Source of the DNA: Diplocarpon mali
Taxonomy: Eukaryota; Ascomycota; Leotiomycetes; Helotiales; Drepanopezizaceae
Length of the DNA stretch: 64,000 bases
Assembly: GCA_024741835.1 (NCBI GenBank)
Contig: JAENRP010000170.1
Span: 1 to 64,000 of the forward strand
Direction: 5' to 3'
Made by a program: the position numbers and the translations under genes. Positions 33,624-46,902 of the stretch are shown here, in pieces (position 1 is the first letter of the stretch; every line of letters begins with the position of its first letter). The notes below the pieces were generated by a model. It ran no database searches, was not told where the DNA came from, and saw only the letters and a program-made list of their open reading frames with translations.

Positions 33624-36030
33624 GGAAGTAGAAATGCCTCGTATGAGCGAAATAGCGGTAGAAATGAATCAGTAGCTGATCGTCCGCTCACTAGTCTGAT
33701 CTTAATATATTCAGTTGCAGCTCAATTGCAACCCCCGACAGTTCGGTTAAAATCATTACTGACTGATGGCTTGATTATTTATTAGCAGCAATAGCTTCGG
33801 CACATTATTACAACAGATAGCATTGGGGAAACACCATTCCTACCTCTGCAGTAATTTATTCTTGTTGGTACGCAGATCTCTATACAAGAGGCAAGCTGCC
33901 CTCGTTCCTGGGGTCATCCCACACAGCTGTACCATATGCGATATAAGGGGTTTCGTATGTATTTCGGACGGCTATTCAGCCGGAGGACTTCGGAAGGATA
34001 TCCATATGCGGCTAGGAGGGACTACAGGAGGGAGGACATTCAGATGTATAAAGGTACCATCTCGGTCATGTAGAGATAGACAGACATTACAATAGATTCT
34101 TTGACAACAAGTACTCAACTATATTCACGTGAATATCGATTACCGGTATAGAACCTACAATTCTTCACTAAGCACTTCGTACCCTGGTAGTAGAAGTAGG
34201 CCAAATTTTCTCGTTGTATTTGCATTTCTCGGTTTGCTCACAGTTCTCCTCCTAACAGGGTTTTTCTGTGTGGACTTTTATAGGGCAAGGCCAAAAGCTA
34301 GAATCTGGTCTACGTTCTTCATAACACTACCGTACAGTAGAAGCCAGGGTAAGTAAACCCGTAGAAGCTTCTAGATACGAGTAGCGCCGGAGGCCTGGCT
34401 GGAATGGAATTACTGCACATACCCTTGCGTATGAAGCTCCCCATGCTGGCTCCAGTTTGGCTCCGATTTTTGTACGGTTCGATATTCGGTTCATGGGGGG
34501 TCGTAATATCTAGCCGGCAAAATCCACACACAAATGTGTCCCACCCAATCTGTCTCTCGCCGGTGTGCCGTCTGCTATGTACGAAGTACGCGCTCTGCGT
34601 AGCACACGTCGCCCTCCCATCAACAGGTCACCGTCGTGGATCCCCGCCTTCTCGGACGCGTTTCACCACCGCTGCCGGATCTGCCGGTTCCTACTGCCAG
34701 TGGCTAAATTGGCCAAGCTAAGAGCCTTCACTACTCGAATTGTGAAAATCGTGCGGAGACCTGTCTCCCCCAGCTCCTGGTAAAGCGTCCTAATTGATTT
34801 CCGAGGGATTTACGGAGAAGCCTTGTAATCCTAAGGGAACCACAGCTCTGTCGAGAGCAAGCTCGATCGCCGCGGAGGCTATCCGCACTCGCACTCATCA
34901 CCTCTGGTTTCCACGAGAACAAACAGATCAAGTGAAAATACACTTTGCGATCGCAATTTCTCTTATTTCGGCCTTCGGATTTGGGATTCGATCTCCAAAT
35001 CGGAATTTTATTTTCTGAATAAGTGAAACCTCCGGCGGCAGAAAGGCGGATCAGAGGGTTTTGATAGTGGATATACAGCTCACAAAAAGACGTTAGTGGC
35101 TGATTCTTGAGTCAAGCTGCTTTGCAGCACGAGCTGTCGCCGCCGACGTCGTAGTCGTTGCTACCTGGATACCCTAGCAACAAACAATATCCCTTGTCCT
35201 GTCTCAGAGAAGCGCTCCTGGCTGAGACTGCCGGTGCTGCTGGCTCGAATCAGTCCCTGCAGTAGTCGACGATCACACGGGTCAGACTACTGATTACTTT
35301 GTAAAAAACCTTGACTTGTTGCGCTACTGGCAAGATGCCTAGCTGATCCTCAAGCCCTGCGTGCGGTGCGGGTACCGGTACGTGACGTGGTAGCTCAATG
35401 CAGCCTCTTGTAATGTGCGAATGGCAGAGGGCAGTTAAGAATTGTGACTCTCACCGACTACAACGCTTCACAAGAAATCCAAGCCGCCTTTCCACGTATC
35501 CGCTACTTGTTTCCACGCAAGCGCTTGGCACAGCTTATCATCAGCAGTATGCAATGCAACTCTGCTTTGCATATACTGCACTGTACGGAGGTACGGCGGT
35601 TAAGTACTGTGTAAGTGTTACCCCTTATTGATAAGAGGGCCTCGAGACTCGTGCGTCAAAATCTATCTAATTTTTCTGATTTCCAATGGAGACCAAACAA
35701 AAATGTATAACAATACTTCTAACGTAGACCCTAATCCAGCGGTGAGCATTTTCCTCTTACATACTTCTCCTTTTTCTTGACAGTTTATTTGCAGGGCGAC
35801 GACGACTTAATACCTGTACGCAGTGTTTCTCACAAACCTGCACCTTCTTCAGATTCCTTCTAAAGAGTCTATAGAGCCGAGATTAAGCCCCTTCGACGGC
35901 GAAACATTGAACTCCGAGTCGAACAAAGCTAGTCCTTTTTATAAGCTTTAGAGCGAACCTTTTCACTCCCTTTTCTACGAATAGCCTCTGGTTTCAACCT
36001 TCACCTGCGTCTTCTAGGATTATTTAAAAA
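33624..36030. other. Gene-poor region, nothing recognised
   Basis: 2.4 kb with only short overlapping frames. The segment 35860-36030 upstream of the LTR-like repeat is TA-rich and may belong to a decayed retroelement, but I find no reverse transcriptase or integrase motif. Confidence 0.45.
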
Positions 36031-36477
36031 TGTACCTATACCTAGAGAAAGGGCTTAATGATAGACCTCAGAGGGAATAAGGCGGGTTTCAGTATAAAAA
36101 GGAAGAGGGGGGGGGAAGAATATTTTTTATCGACTCGCAGCGTTAAACATTCATTTTCGAATATTTTCGATACAAAGACTACTTCGAAAGCTAAAGTTAA
36201 TAAGGAGGATTATAGCTACTAGCTACTGCTAAATAGCAAGACGCTCAATATAATCAAATAAATAATCGCATTCGCGTGCAGGGCTTATTCTAGGATAACT
36301 CTATGTATCTAAGCACTCCTTCGGGAACATACTCGCGTAAGACCTAGAAGGAATAATTATTGACCAAAGTATAACTTAGACTCTCAAATGCAAGGGATCA
36401 GAGTCTCTTCTAGGAGTAACAGCCTAAATCTTAAATCCAAGGGGATTTTATACTAGTGTATCCTTATGCCCAATACA
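36031..36477 (+). mobile_element. LTR-like dispersed repeat copy 2 (447 bp), probably solo LTR
   Basis: Starts TGTACC and ends TACA; includes GGGCTTAATGATAGACC, a TATAAAAAGG box followed by a G-rich run, and ACTCGCGTAAGACCTAGAAG. Homologous along its length to the minus strand of 3399-3859. The TATA-like box inside would suit an LTR promoter. No flanking duplication or internal retroelement genes were found. Confidence 0.6.
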
Positions 36478-38265
36478 ACTTCAGAGTTTTTCGCTCATGC
36501 ACAGTTTATAACCAATATAGTATATTAAATGTAAAAAGAAATTTCCTTGCCAAGAAAAGGGGCTCAATAAAATTCTCCAGATTTTCAGCAGAAACCAATT
36601 GAAATGGATAAGATCAAGAACAAAATGCTCTAATCTGGCAGGGAAGTCATTTCCTACTTTCCCCCCCTCCGTTATTGTGTTTGATTTTCCAAAAAAAACA
36701 GCTTCATACTCCAAGGGAGAGGATAGCACTCAACTAGCTACTACTAATTCTTACTTCGTAAGTATCCCTATGTACTGTGCTAGCACGGATGTGTAGTGGT
36801 TAATTCTTGCGACCCATCAGCTGCAAGGGGTGTGTGGGAGGTAGACCTGTTATGCATTGGAATTTGCAAACAATTGATTGTCCATAGCATCCGGTTTTTG
36901 GTAAGACTGCCTTAGAGCCCAATCAAGCTAAGTGTCTCCCCCCTATTTTGCTCCCTTACTGACATTCGCCTCTCTATTCAGCTCTCCCTGGCCTGAGCCC
37001 TCATCTGTTATGTTAGATCGTTTGATCGCGGCACTGTGCGAGGTGACTGAGACTCTCTGAAATGTCGCATCAGTGTTGGGGAACTCGTTCAGGCTCGTGC
37101 GGTTCTGCGACTCGGGCCTGGGGACTCTTTCTTGCGGGAACATGTAAACAAACAGTGTATTGGACAGACATCTCGAGACTCCCTACCGTACATTTCCCCA
37201 TCTCCCCAGCCTTCTTCCACGCCGGTCAATCTCCTCTGCCAAATATGATATATGATGTATCCGACATCCCGTCCCAAACTATTGAATCTCTGTGCAGTTC
37301 GGTTTGATCTACCTTACACAGCAGATAGCGGCTCACGCGATAACGAAGAAGCAAAGCCCTCTCCATGTACTAGACCCTCCGCGGATTTACACGATCATTG
37401 GGTTAGGTAAGATAATCAGGCATACTACTGTACTGTGGTCTCGTCGTGTGTGATCGACGAGGTCAGATCTGAGAGAATTGCGTACGCGATCTTGATCAGC
37501 TGCAGGAGGGCTCCTGTGAGAATGAGGCTATTTTCCCAGCTGCCGTCTCTTCATTGCTTAGGGAGGAAAGGGGAGTGCGGGTTTGGAATAATTTGCACGT
37601 CAAGTCCAATTCCTTCCTCAGAACTTTGGCAATAGGACAGAGGGTGCTACAGCAAGACTACAAGCTACCAATACTCAACTCAAAAAGCTTTTCTCCGCTC
37701 ACTTGCCTCCCTTTGTTTGACAGGCATGCACTAGTATAGGTCTGCTTATGGTAGTGAGACATTTCAATGATTTAATATGTTCAGAATCAGATCAGGCTTG
37801 AAAATGCGGGCGACTTCTTTCGGGAGACACACCAAGCCAAACGATATTACGCATATCACTCGAGGCTCCAATCTTGAAAATGGATCCACTTACTGTAGGA
37901 CTCCTGGAATTTGAGTCACTACAGCAAGATATGGAACTGGCAACCGAGTCAGAGATGAGAGGTTGGTAACGTACTTCGAAGTGATGTACACAAAGTACCA
38001 GAACGAACGTTGAGAGGTCATGAGATGACAAGTAAGTCTGCCACACCTACCGCCCGCGTCACGTATAGCCAAAACTATTGAAATATTGAAATGTTGAAAA
38101 TGTGTGACACGCGAGATCGGCGCTGCGCCATCACTGCGAAGTTTGCTTGGAAAATAGCAAGACTTTGCCAAAGAAGCAGCACCAGCACATCTTCCCAAAA
38201 TCCATTCATATCTTCATACCTATCAATAAACTACCCCCCCATCCCCTCCCCTTCCCACTAACCTC
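36478..38265. other. Gene-poor region, nothing recognised
   Basis: 1.8 kb with short overlapping frames only; the last part is the 3' flank of the decayed aminomutase gene. Confidence 0.5.
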
Positions 38266-40293
38266 TCAATCACCATGCCGAGCTTCCTCCTCGCCCCCAG
38301 GCAACGAATACAAGGGATCAAAGTACTCATAAACCCTATCCTCCCTGCCCCTTCCCACAACAGCCGGCGCCACGAAAGTTGACAACCTCGTCATGCGATC
38401 TTACGTCTTATACGACATCGCTAGGCGCTTACCTCCCCCGCCTGGTAAATCGGCGTCAAACTGTGGCGTCATAAAGCCAGTGATCCTGCCGCGGAGCTGA
38501 CACTCGAGTTCCAAGATGGTTTTAAGTGGCGTGCGGAGTTCTCCAACACCACGCACCATATCGCCGGTGTAGACATATTACTCAAGGCAATATTGTAAGT
38601 GCAAATTGATAGACGGAACTGCGGGGAAGAGCTTACCGGAATAATGTTATTATCAGTCAACTCGCGGATCAGAGTCCCTATTGTCTCGGCATCGTCATTG
38701 GTACCCTTAAGGAGCACGCTTTGATTCCTGGCTATGACTGCTTCTTGGTCAAGGAGCTATGCTGCTTCTCTCGTGACCCACGAGAACTCGTTTGGATGGT
38801 TGAAATGCGTACGCAAGGCGACATGAACCCCTCCTTCTCTTCCTATTCTTGAGAGTCGGATGAGTCTAGAAAGAAGGAAGGTTAGTCATTACATGGGATT
38901 ACTCGGAACGTGCGTACGAGATTGATGTTACAAAGTATTCTTCCCGGTATTTGACTTTGCACCTAGAGAAGCCCGCGATCAGACAAAACACAAGCATAGT
39001 ATGATGAACTTACTCTTCTGTCCACTCATCGTCTGGATCTAATGTGCGTGAAGGTGAAACGCAAAGACCTGTAGAAGCCACTCGGAATCGACGCACATGG
39101 GGTACAGAGAGAAGCCGATCACCAATCATACGCAGTTGCATGCCCGGTTGGGAATATAAATCTCCGCCCAATATCGCGACGTCTTGGATACTGGGTGTCG
39201 CAGCTATGTAGTCGGGCATTTCGTTCCAGGGCGTGCGCTTGGGCTTCAGAGATGCCTTGGTTACTGTCTCAGTGTCCGCACCAACGGCGTATGAGCGTGT
39301 GCACTATCGGCAGTAGAGTGGACAGTGTCTACTAGCTTCTGGACATTAGTTACGTGCAAGCAAGACTTGTAATGAAGGTGATGTACCTAGGAAGAGGCAC
39401 TTATCAGTGTATCGATGTACCAAGCCCTCGCAAGGGCTATTTTCCGTCTCGTATAAAGAGTCCAAGGTGAGTTTTGGATGGTCGGATTGAAGCGTAATTT
39501 TATTGGGAATGAATTGCCGAGTGAGAGGGTCGCTGAGGGTGTTCTTCCAGTCAATACTTGCGAGAATGTGCGGTGTCAGGCGTATTGACATAGGTGCCAT
39601 CGCCATACCGTCCATAACATCCACTATAAATGCTTCTCGAGACTGAAAACGCCCCCCTTGCTCCGGAACTTGGATTTTATCTGGTAGCACGTCCTTGAGG
39701 AATTTTTAGAGCCTCATTTTGCCCTGTACATCCTTTGCTGTCTGTTGATGACGTTAGTGTGGAATTGGGTGTTGCTCTCGGCTAAAGGATCACGACTCAC
39801 GTTGCATGCGTACGACAGGAACTGTGTCTGGAACGTCCTTCCAGCGGGCAATATTTTCCCAGTAAGGAAATCTCTCGAATTTGAAGCTGCGGTGGTAGAA
39901 TGGAACTACTGCGACCTCAGGTATGTTGGTGTTTTGGTCGATGTTTTTATAGTCCTCACTGGCAGACGTCTGGTCAAGGGTTTATCCATGATCAAAATGC
40001 TCTGCCTGTGCGCCCCGGTAGCGTGGGGGGATAGGAGACGGAGCACGATCTATGGGTATGGAAAGTCCTTGGGGAGGAGGTTCACCAATTTTTCTATACA
40101 TAGGCTCTTCTCGGGCTTTAGCATGAACGAGACCAGCTTGCCCGCGACGGTGCGAAGAGAACTTCGTGGAAGAACGGATCGGTACATTCGAACCATATAA
40201 TTGAGAAATATATGCTGCGGGATGTGGATGACCTTGTGTAGATAGACACTTAGTCGCTATCTCGAACAGCGTTCTCAAACCGAGTGAAGCCAT
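38266..40293 (-). pseudogene. kamA: Decayed L-lysine 2,3-aminomutase (radical SAM, KamA-like)
   Basis: Family role: conversion of L-lysine to beta-lysine with a [4Fe-4S] cluster, SAM and PLP. On the minus strand, in order: an amino-terminal segment from ATG 40293; FPYWENIARWKDV; KFLKDVLPDKIQV; HILASIDWKNTLSDPLTRQF; LVHRYTDKCLFLG; the cluster region with CTRSYAVG; YIAATPSIQDVAILGGD; RVASTGLCVSPSRTLDPDDE; SVLLKGTNDDAETIGTLIREL; GFMTPQFDADLPGGGGKR; LSTFVAPAVVG. Lesions: TAA at 39706-39708; TAG at 39304-39306 inside the cysteine cluster motif; TAG at 38757-38759 where Gln is likely; TAA at 38401-38403 after SYKT; a frameshift near 39821. Some original introns may remain. It lies at the edge of the 20-kb desert. 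Confidence 0.88.
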
Positions 40294-42685
40294 GGTAGAA
40301 CAGACTTTTTCAAATGTCACGACCGCTTGTGGCTACAATATTGAGGGTTTTGATGTAAAGAGTGCAATGAATTGCGCGAGAAACAGTCAACTGGATATTA
40401 ACCTGTGTGAAAACGTAGAAATAGTCGAAGAAAGAGGCCAGGTTCAGTGAAGTTATTCTTAATATCAGCGACCGTGATCTGCGGTAGAGGAGAAAGCATG
40501 GCATCATTGGATCGAGTTAGAAGCCACGAGCCTGAATCTGTTTCGTACGTTTGCGGAAAGAGCATGAATATGAGTTATAGGATGGAACTAGGTAATCAGG
40601 CAAAGATCGAGCACTCGATGCAGGGAAACTTGCTTTAAAGCTGAAATTTTTTTGGGTGGCAAACTTAGCAGGGAAGTGTCAGCTTTCAACCGGTATCCGC
40701 TTAACTCTGTTGGTTGTTTCTTCACGATTCAATGCGCTTTGTTTGTAAACATGCCTAATAGTAAGCTATTACCGGTCCAAGCCACCGAGTCTTGCTGACG
40801 GGGAGCCAAAAACCTGCCGCCTCTGTCTCCGCGAGGCACACTAGATCCGATTCTTTGAGGATCGTACAAACAAGCAATTGGGTCGTGAGGGCCGAGCGAT
40901 GCTAATCGGATCAGATACATTTACCACGGACCAACTTTAGCCAGGGCATGTACGCTTTGTGACTCGAGGTGGAAGTCTGACAGGCGGAAGGCGGAAGGTA
41001 GAAGCTCTTGTGATGGACAGCCAGCAGATAAATGGCGTGGCTAAAGTTACAACCAATGACTGTTTGGTCGATCGGATTCTCTCAAGACCATGGCTCGATT
41101 TGCCGGATCAAATAATCACTGTCCAGAAAGCATGTCATTGCCAGGTCCTTGTTCTAATCATCGTGAGGATAGGTATTGATAGTCAGCCCCGTATGCTCGA
41201 CCGTGAACAACATGCCAATTTCGCGTCGCTTAAGCTCTAGAACGGTTCTGAGATACAATATAGGAGAAATATCCATCGATCGGATGCGGCATATGCATGG
41301 ACAAGCTGGCTGGCTTCTATGTCACTTCGGAGGTACGGTTGTCCCCTGATAGGAAGCCCAACAGTACAGTTTGATGAATCGCCCATGATTGCAAGCTGCA
41401 GCGTTTTTTCAACCCAGGCACGATTTCAGAATAACATGGCAAGAGACTCAATGAAGGAAGCATGTTCGCACCACCCTGTTGGAGATTCCACTTGGTCAGT
41501 TGCCGCTTGTATGCGTTCTTATTGGGATTCGCCTCGGGCCCAACCCCTCATTTTCGACTCACAACGACTGCTCAGGTATCTTACCTGCGTGAATATTGAC
41601 GAGTCCAAGCCTTCATCCCCGATGCAGTGAGTATCACTGGCATTGTGTGGAGAGAATAGGAGAAAAATGACTCCGAGTAAGTGTAAAACAATGAAGTTCC
41701 AATCTCTTTTTCTTGCAGATACGCAAGGATTTTGATCGGTAAGTAGGCCATAGATTGGTTCGTCAAACTTCAGCTCTGGACAAGAGCTCGTCTGCTATTA
41801 GCATAGCACTTGACCAAATGTGACCATCTGTTGGATGCAAGAGAAGGGCACAGCAACACCCATCATCTACAGATGCGGAGCCCAAGAATAGCAGTAATTC
41901 AAAATAGGTAGCAAGAGACAAAGAGCTGGTGAGTGTTGCTATGTATTCTTCAGAGAAACAATTTTGGACCGAGGCATTGCAACACCCACCTGGCCACGAC
42001 TAACGTAATAGCTGGTAATTTATAAAGGCGATTGACTCCATCATGAACTAGAGAGAAAAACACAACAAGTAAGATACGGTTGATGGGATCACGACGAGAT
42101 CAAGACCCTCAATTCCAAATGACACCAACGAATGAGCGGAAGGCTACTCCATTGCAAATAGCAGTAACAATGGAAAATAATCTTTCAGTCAAATATTTCA
42201 GACTACAATATAACGACTCCAAGCATCGCCGCGTATTTCAGCAACCTGCGGCTCGTATGGAGAGAAAGAAGCGACCTGGAACAGACACCCTGCTGACATA
42301 GCCACGTGATGTATACGTTGCGATCGGGTACTTAGGCAACCTCACAGAGAGACTGGCAAAGTGATGCTGCTGATGAACCTGGAAAGCTTCATCTTCGCTG
42401 ACGGAGGCGCGAGAGCACAGAGCTAGGAGAGGTCAAGAGTGCGAAGATGAAAATGCAGTCCTTGGAACGAACTTTGCGGCTTCACTGGATCATTTCGGCT
42501 GTCAACAAGGCTCTCCACACTTACACGTGATTACCGCGCTACTCAAATCTGTTCGGACCGGATTCTTCCATCCATTTCCCAGAGGACCTCACTACACCAC
42601 CACAAGCCACCCGCATCCCCTCTCCATCAATTGCCTGTGCAATTGATTCTTTATCTCCTCCTTAAACGCACAGATCGTGGTCACC
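40294..42685. other. Intergenic upstream of ATP1, nothing recognised
   Basis: 2.4 kb without a recognisable gene on either strand. The last few hundred bases are the promoter and 5' untranslated region of ATP1. Confidence 0.5.
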
Positions 42686-45187
42686 ATGTTCAGAAACGCT
42701 ATCCGACAGTCCAGCCGGACGGTGGGCGCTATTTCTGCGTCGGGCAGAGTCGCTGCAGTACGTCCCAACCCCGACCTTGAACCTTCTTGGACCAGCAACA
42801 AACAATCGAGGCCAAGTGGTACTTCATGCTACAAATCAATTGATTCTATAGGGTATTGATGGGCGAAGTCTGAGAGCTGGCCGGCAAGCTTCAGCAGCTT
42901 CACTTTGGTCGATCTCGGGCTTCGGCTAACTGGGATTTTCTTACAGGGACGGACTGCTACACCTGCTGCCTTCAACGCAGCATCAAAACAAATCCGAGGC
43001 TACGCATCAGACGCTAAGGCATCACCAACTGAAGTATCCTCCATCCTCGAACAAAGAATCCGAGGTGTACAAGAGGAGTCCGGCCTTGCCGAGACTGGCC
43101 GTGTCTTATCTGTCGGGTACGTTGCACCACGGAAACTCATCATTGTCGACAATGACTATATATATATATATATATGTTTATGAAAATCATAAGCTCGAAT
43201 ATATTGCTGATCGGTACATATAGTGATGGTATTGCTCGTGTCCATGGTATGAGCAATGTGCAAGCTGAGGAGCTTGTTGAGTAAGTCCTACAATAGCAGG
43301 CAATATATTAGATACTGACCAAGGCCAGGTTCGCCTCAGGTGTGAAGGGTATGTGCATGAATCTGGAAGCTGGCCAGGTTGGTGTTGTGCTCTTCGGTTC
43401 CGATCGTTTGGTCAAGGAAGGCGAGACCGTCAAGCGTACCGGAGAGATCGTGAGTGCATAGATATTTTGTCGGTGACATGGCACTCATAAATGATAGGTC
43501 GATGTTCCTGTCGGAATTGAGATGCTCGGTCGTGTTGTTGATGCCCTCGGAAACCCAATTGATGGGAAGGGACCAATTAAGACTACCGAAAAGCGTCGTG
43601 CTCAGTTGAAGGCTCCCGGTATTCTTCCTAGACACTCCGTCAACCAGCCAGTACAGACTGGTCTCAAGTCTGTCGACGCCATGGTGCCTATTGGACGTGG
43701 TCAACGTGAGTTGATCATCGGCGATCGTCAAACTGGAAAGACTGCTGTTGCCCTCGACGCCATGCTTAACCAAAAGCGATGGAACAACGGAACCGATGAG
43801 ACCAAGAAGCTGTACTGCGTGTACGTTGCTGTTGGGCAAAAGCGATCCACCGTCGCCCAGCTGGTCAAGACTCTAGAAGAGAACGATGCCATGAAGTACT
43901 CGATTATAGTTGCTGCTACCGCCTCCGAAGCAGCTCCTTTGCAGTACAGTATGTACTGCCTCTTTATTCTCAAATTCCTGCAATTGCTGACTCCATGGTC
44001 TAGTCGCTCCTTTCACAGGGTGCTCTATGGGGTGAGTTCAATCATTGGATTACATGCCATCAGGATCTGTTCGATTAGAATCCCTGTGATACGAAGTGCA
44101 GCTCAGCAGGTAATGGTCCAGTTCAAGCTTGCGTCAACCAGATCAATTGCACTTTTCAGCTACATGTGATTGTCTGGTGTGGGTACGAATTGGACTATTA
44201 CCTCTTGAAATCGCCTTCATACCATTTGGGTTTCTAGTTCTCTGAACTACACCAGAAATGTTTCCAAACCCCCTAGATTTGGAGGATTAAAACTGACTAT
44301 TTGTCCCCTAGTGAGTGGTTCCGCGACAACGGAAAGCACGCCGTTATCATCTTTGACGACCTTAGTAAACAGTATTGAGCCCGTCTCTTAAAATCGAACT
44401 TTGACTGATACATCTGCAGGGCCGTTGCTTACAGACAAATGTCTCTTCTTCTCCGCCGCCCACCCGGACGTGAGGCTTACCCAGGTGATGTTTTCTACCT
44501 CCACTCTCGTCTTCTCGAGCGTGCTGCCAAGATGAGCGACAAACACGGCGGTGGATCCTTGACTGCCCTTCCCATCATTGAGACCCAAGGTGGTGATGTG
44601 TCCGCCTATATTCCAACCAACGTTATCTCTATCACCGACGGTCAAATCTTCCTGGAGGCTGAGCTATTCTACAAAGGTATCCGACCTGCGATTAACGTCG
44701 GCCTTTCCGTTTCTCGTGTCGGCTCGGCTGCCCAACTCAAGGCCATGAAGCAGGTCGCTGGTTCCTTGAAGCTTTTCTTGGCACAATACCGTGAGGTAGC
44801 TGCCTTCGCGCAATTCGGTTCCGATTTGGATGCCGCCACCAAACAAACCCTCAACCGTGGTGAACGTGTAAGTCTCCATATGCATAGCAATATTCGTGTT
44901 CATAAGCTAACTCATTATTCCCACAGTTGACTGAGCTCCTTAAGCAAAAGCAATACTCCCCAATGGCTGTCAACGAAATGGTTCCTCTTATCTATGCCGG
45001 TGTTAACGGACATCTCGATAACATCCCTGTCGCTAAGATCCTACAATGGGAGGCTGACTTCATTTCACACTTGAAGACGAATGAGTCGACTCTGCTGGCA
45101 ACGATTGACAAGGAGGGTGCACTAAGCAAGGATCTCGAGGCGAAGTTGAAGGACGTTGTCACCTCTTTCACCAAGAGCTTCAACTAA
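42686..45187 (+). CDS. atp1: Mitochondrial F1Fo ATP synthase subunit alpha
   Basis: Non-catalytic nucleotide-binding subunit of the F1 head, in the mitochondrial matrix. Nine exons: 42686-42757, 42947-43116, 43224-43280, 43329-43449, 43498-43948, 44004-44031, 44312-44371, 44420-44867, 44927-45187; sum 1668 nt, 555 residues, the usual fungal length. The amino end ([16 protein letters not shown]) is a basic, Ser-rich mitochondrial presequence. GDRQTGKT at 215-222 is the P-loop; [34 protein letters not shown] and [17 protein letters not shown] are family signatures. Exon 6 is only 28 nt, and the intron after it is 280 nt, long for this gene. The second intron contains a (TA)n microsatellite near 43156-43175. 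I chose ATG 42686 because the presequence starts there. Confidence 0.97.
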
Positions 45188-46902
45188 AGGAAAAGATTGT
45201 CAATGTCGACTGCCACCACGTCTTATCCTCTCTTTTGTTCCAGCATAGTGGGGGCTTGTGTGTATTGAATGGTGAAGGGTTGCCGAGAGGAAGGAAGGTT
45301 GATGGATAGTGAGCTGTGTAAAATAGATGCCCGTCGATTCTTCCCGAATTTGAGCCCCCTTGTGTTTGGTCAGTTGTTGGATTACCCCTATGATGTTGCT
45401 TGAAGACCTCGTGTGAGTGCCAAAATTCAGGGAATAGTGGAATGCTGGTGAGCCAAAGACAAGTGCAGTCATTTCTCGACTCTCAGCTAATGCTAGTGTA
45501 TAATTTGACCGTCCGACAGCGCAAATCCTGGGAGGCTTGTTCTTCAGGTCCAAATGAAACCCGACTGTTGACCAGGTTGCACAACTGAGTACTGATCAAA
45601 CATATCCAATGGAAGCCGTCATCTTGCAAATGTGCAACTGTCCTAAGGATCATGCTAACAACCAATCCAGTAAAGAGAATATAATAACCTTACAATGTGT
45701 CTTCCGTCCTCTGTCACTTTCCACAAGTAGCGTTTCCGTGTCAGCTTCCCGGCCTCACAGACGATCCTGGCGATCAGATTCACAGCCTTGGTGGTCGGGT
45801 CACTCACAGGCTCTCTCTTTAGCTTCGACGATGTGGTAGGAACACACGCAAAGCGGAGGTGCGTGGTCACTGCGCCGGGTCGATGGTATCGCAATCCCGC
45901 GTGCTTGATTGATCGACCGCGTGCGGTAGTCTGAACCGCGCCGAGCTATGTGTGGCTCGGATGATCAATATTCGAGGAGTTCGTGGCTCAGCTGCTCGGG
46001 AGGGGCAGCAGATATGTGTTGTCACGGCGTTTGGAGATGCCGGGGAGGGTGGGTATCTGGTTTCATACTTTCTGATGTCGTGGACTGGTCGTGCGGTCGT
46101 CGAAAGGCTGGTTGTCTCTTATGTTTTGGCTGTGGATGTGAGCTTGATAGGAAACCTTGTAGATGGTTGTGGCTCTGGACCCTGTTCTGGTCTCAAATGC
46201 GTGGAGTACTTGGGTGAGTGACGGCTGTTCGCTCCAGGCAAAGAGGCAAAGGAGTGTCCAGTATTCCACTATGCCCTACCCTCCAACAGGCACACAATAT
46301 TACTGAGATCTCATGGCCTCACGGCGATAATAGCGAAACCAGAGGCAGAATTTGAATTTCCTTCAATTTCATTTAATTTACAAAAAAAAAAAAATGTCTC
46401 GATCTTGCAGGCACAAGCAGTGCTTTTCCTCATGACGCCCTTCCTTCCACCCTCTCAGCGCGCAAATTATCGAAAATTAGTAGTCAACAACGCCATGGAA
46501 ATGTAATGAAGTCTGCCATCCATTATTTTCAAGGTCTTGGTCGTTCGGAAAACTGAAAGTGGGTATCGCAGATGTAACTCGTAAATCATCAACTTTCCAT
46601 CGCTGTTAGCGCTGCATCTTCATTTTCATAACTGACAAAATAGAAGTAACCCGACAGTGTCCATGAAAATCGTAAGCTCAGCATGTAGTACTATGCGAAT
46701 CATATAGATGCCGATCTCCACAAAACGAATGGTATATGAGAATGGCCAGACCGACCTCGACCGTCTCGAGCAAGGCTGGAAGACTACTAATCAAGCTGTG
46801 GATGGTGCGCCAATTCGTGGCTTGCAGCGAGATAAAAACTCAATTGAACGAATGCTCAACGAGATAAACAGATTTTGTTGACATAACCCGTGTATCCACG
46901 CT
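45188..46902. other. Intergenic between ATP1 and the GAF-domain gene
   Basis: 1.7 kb between convergent genes. A poly-A run at 46380-46393 and short frames on both strands (for example 45952-46221 plus) without a recognisable motif. No RNA gene seen. Confidence 0.5.
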
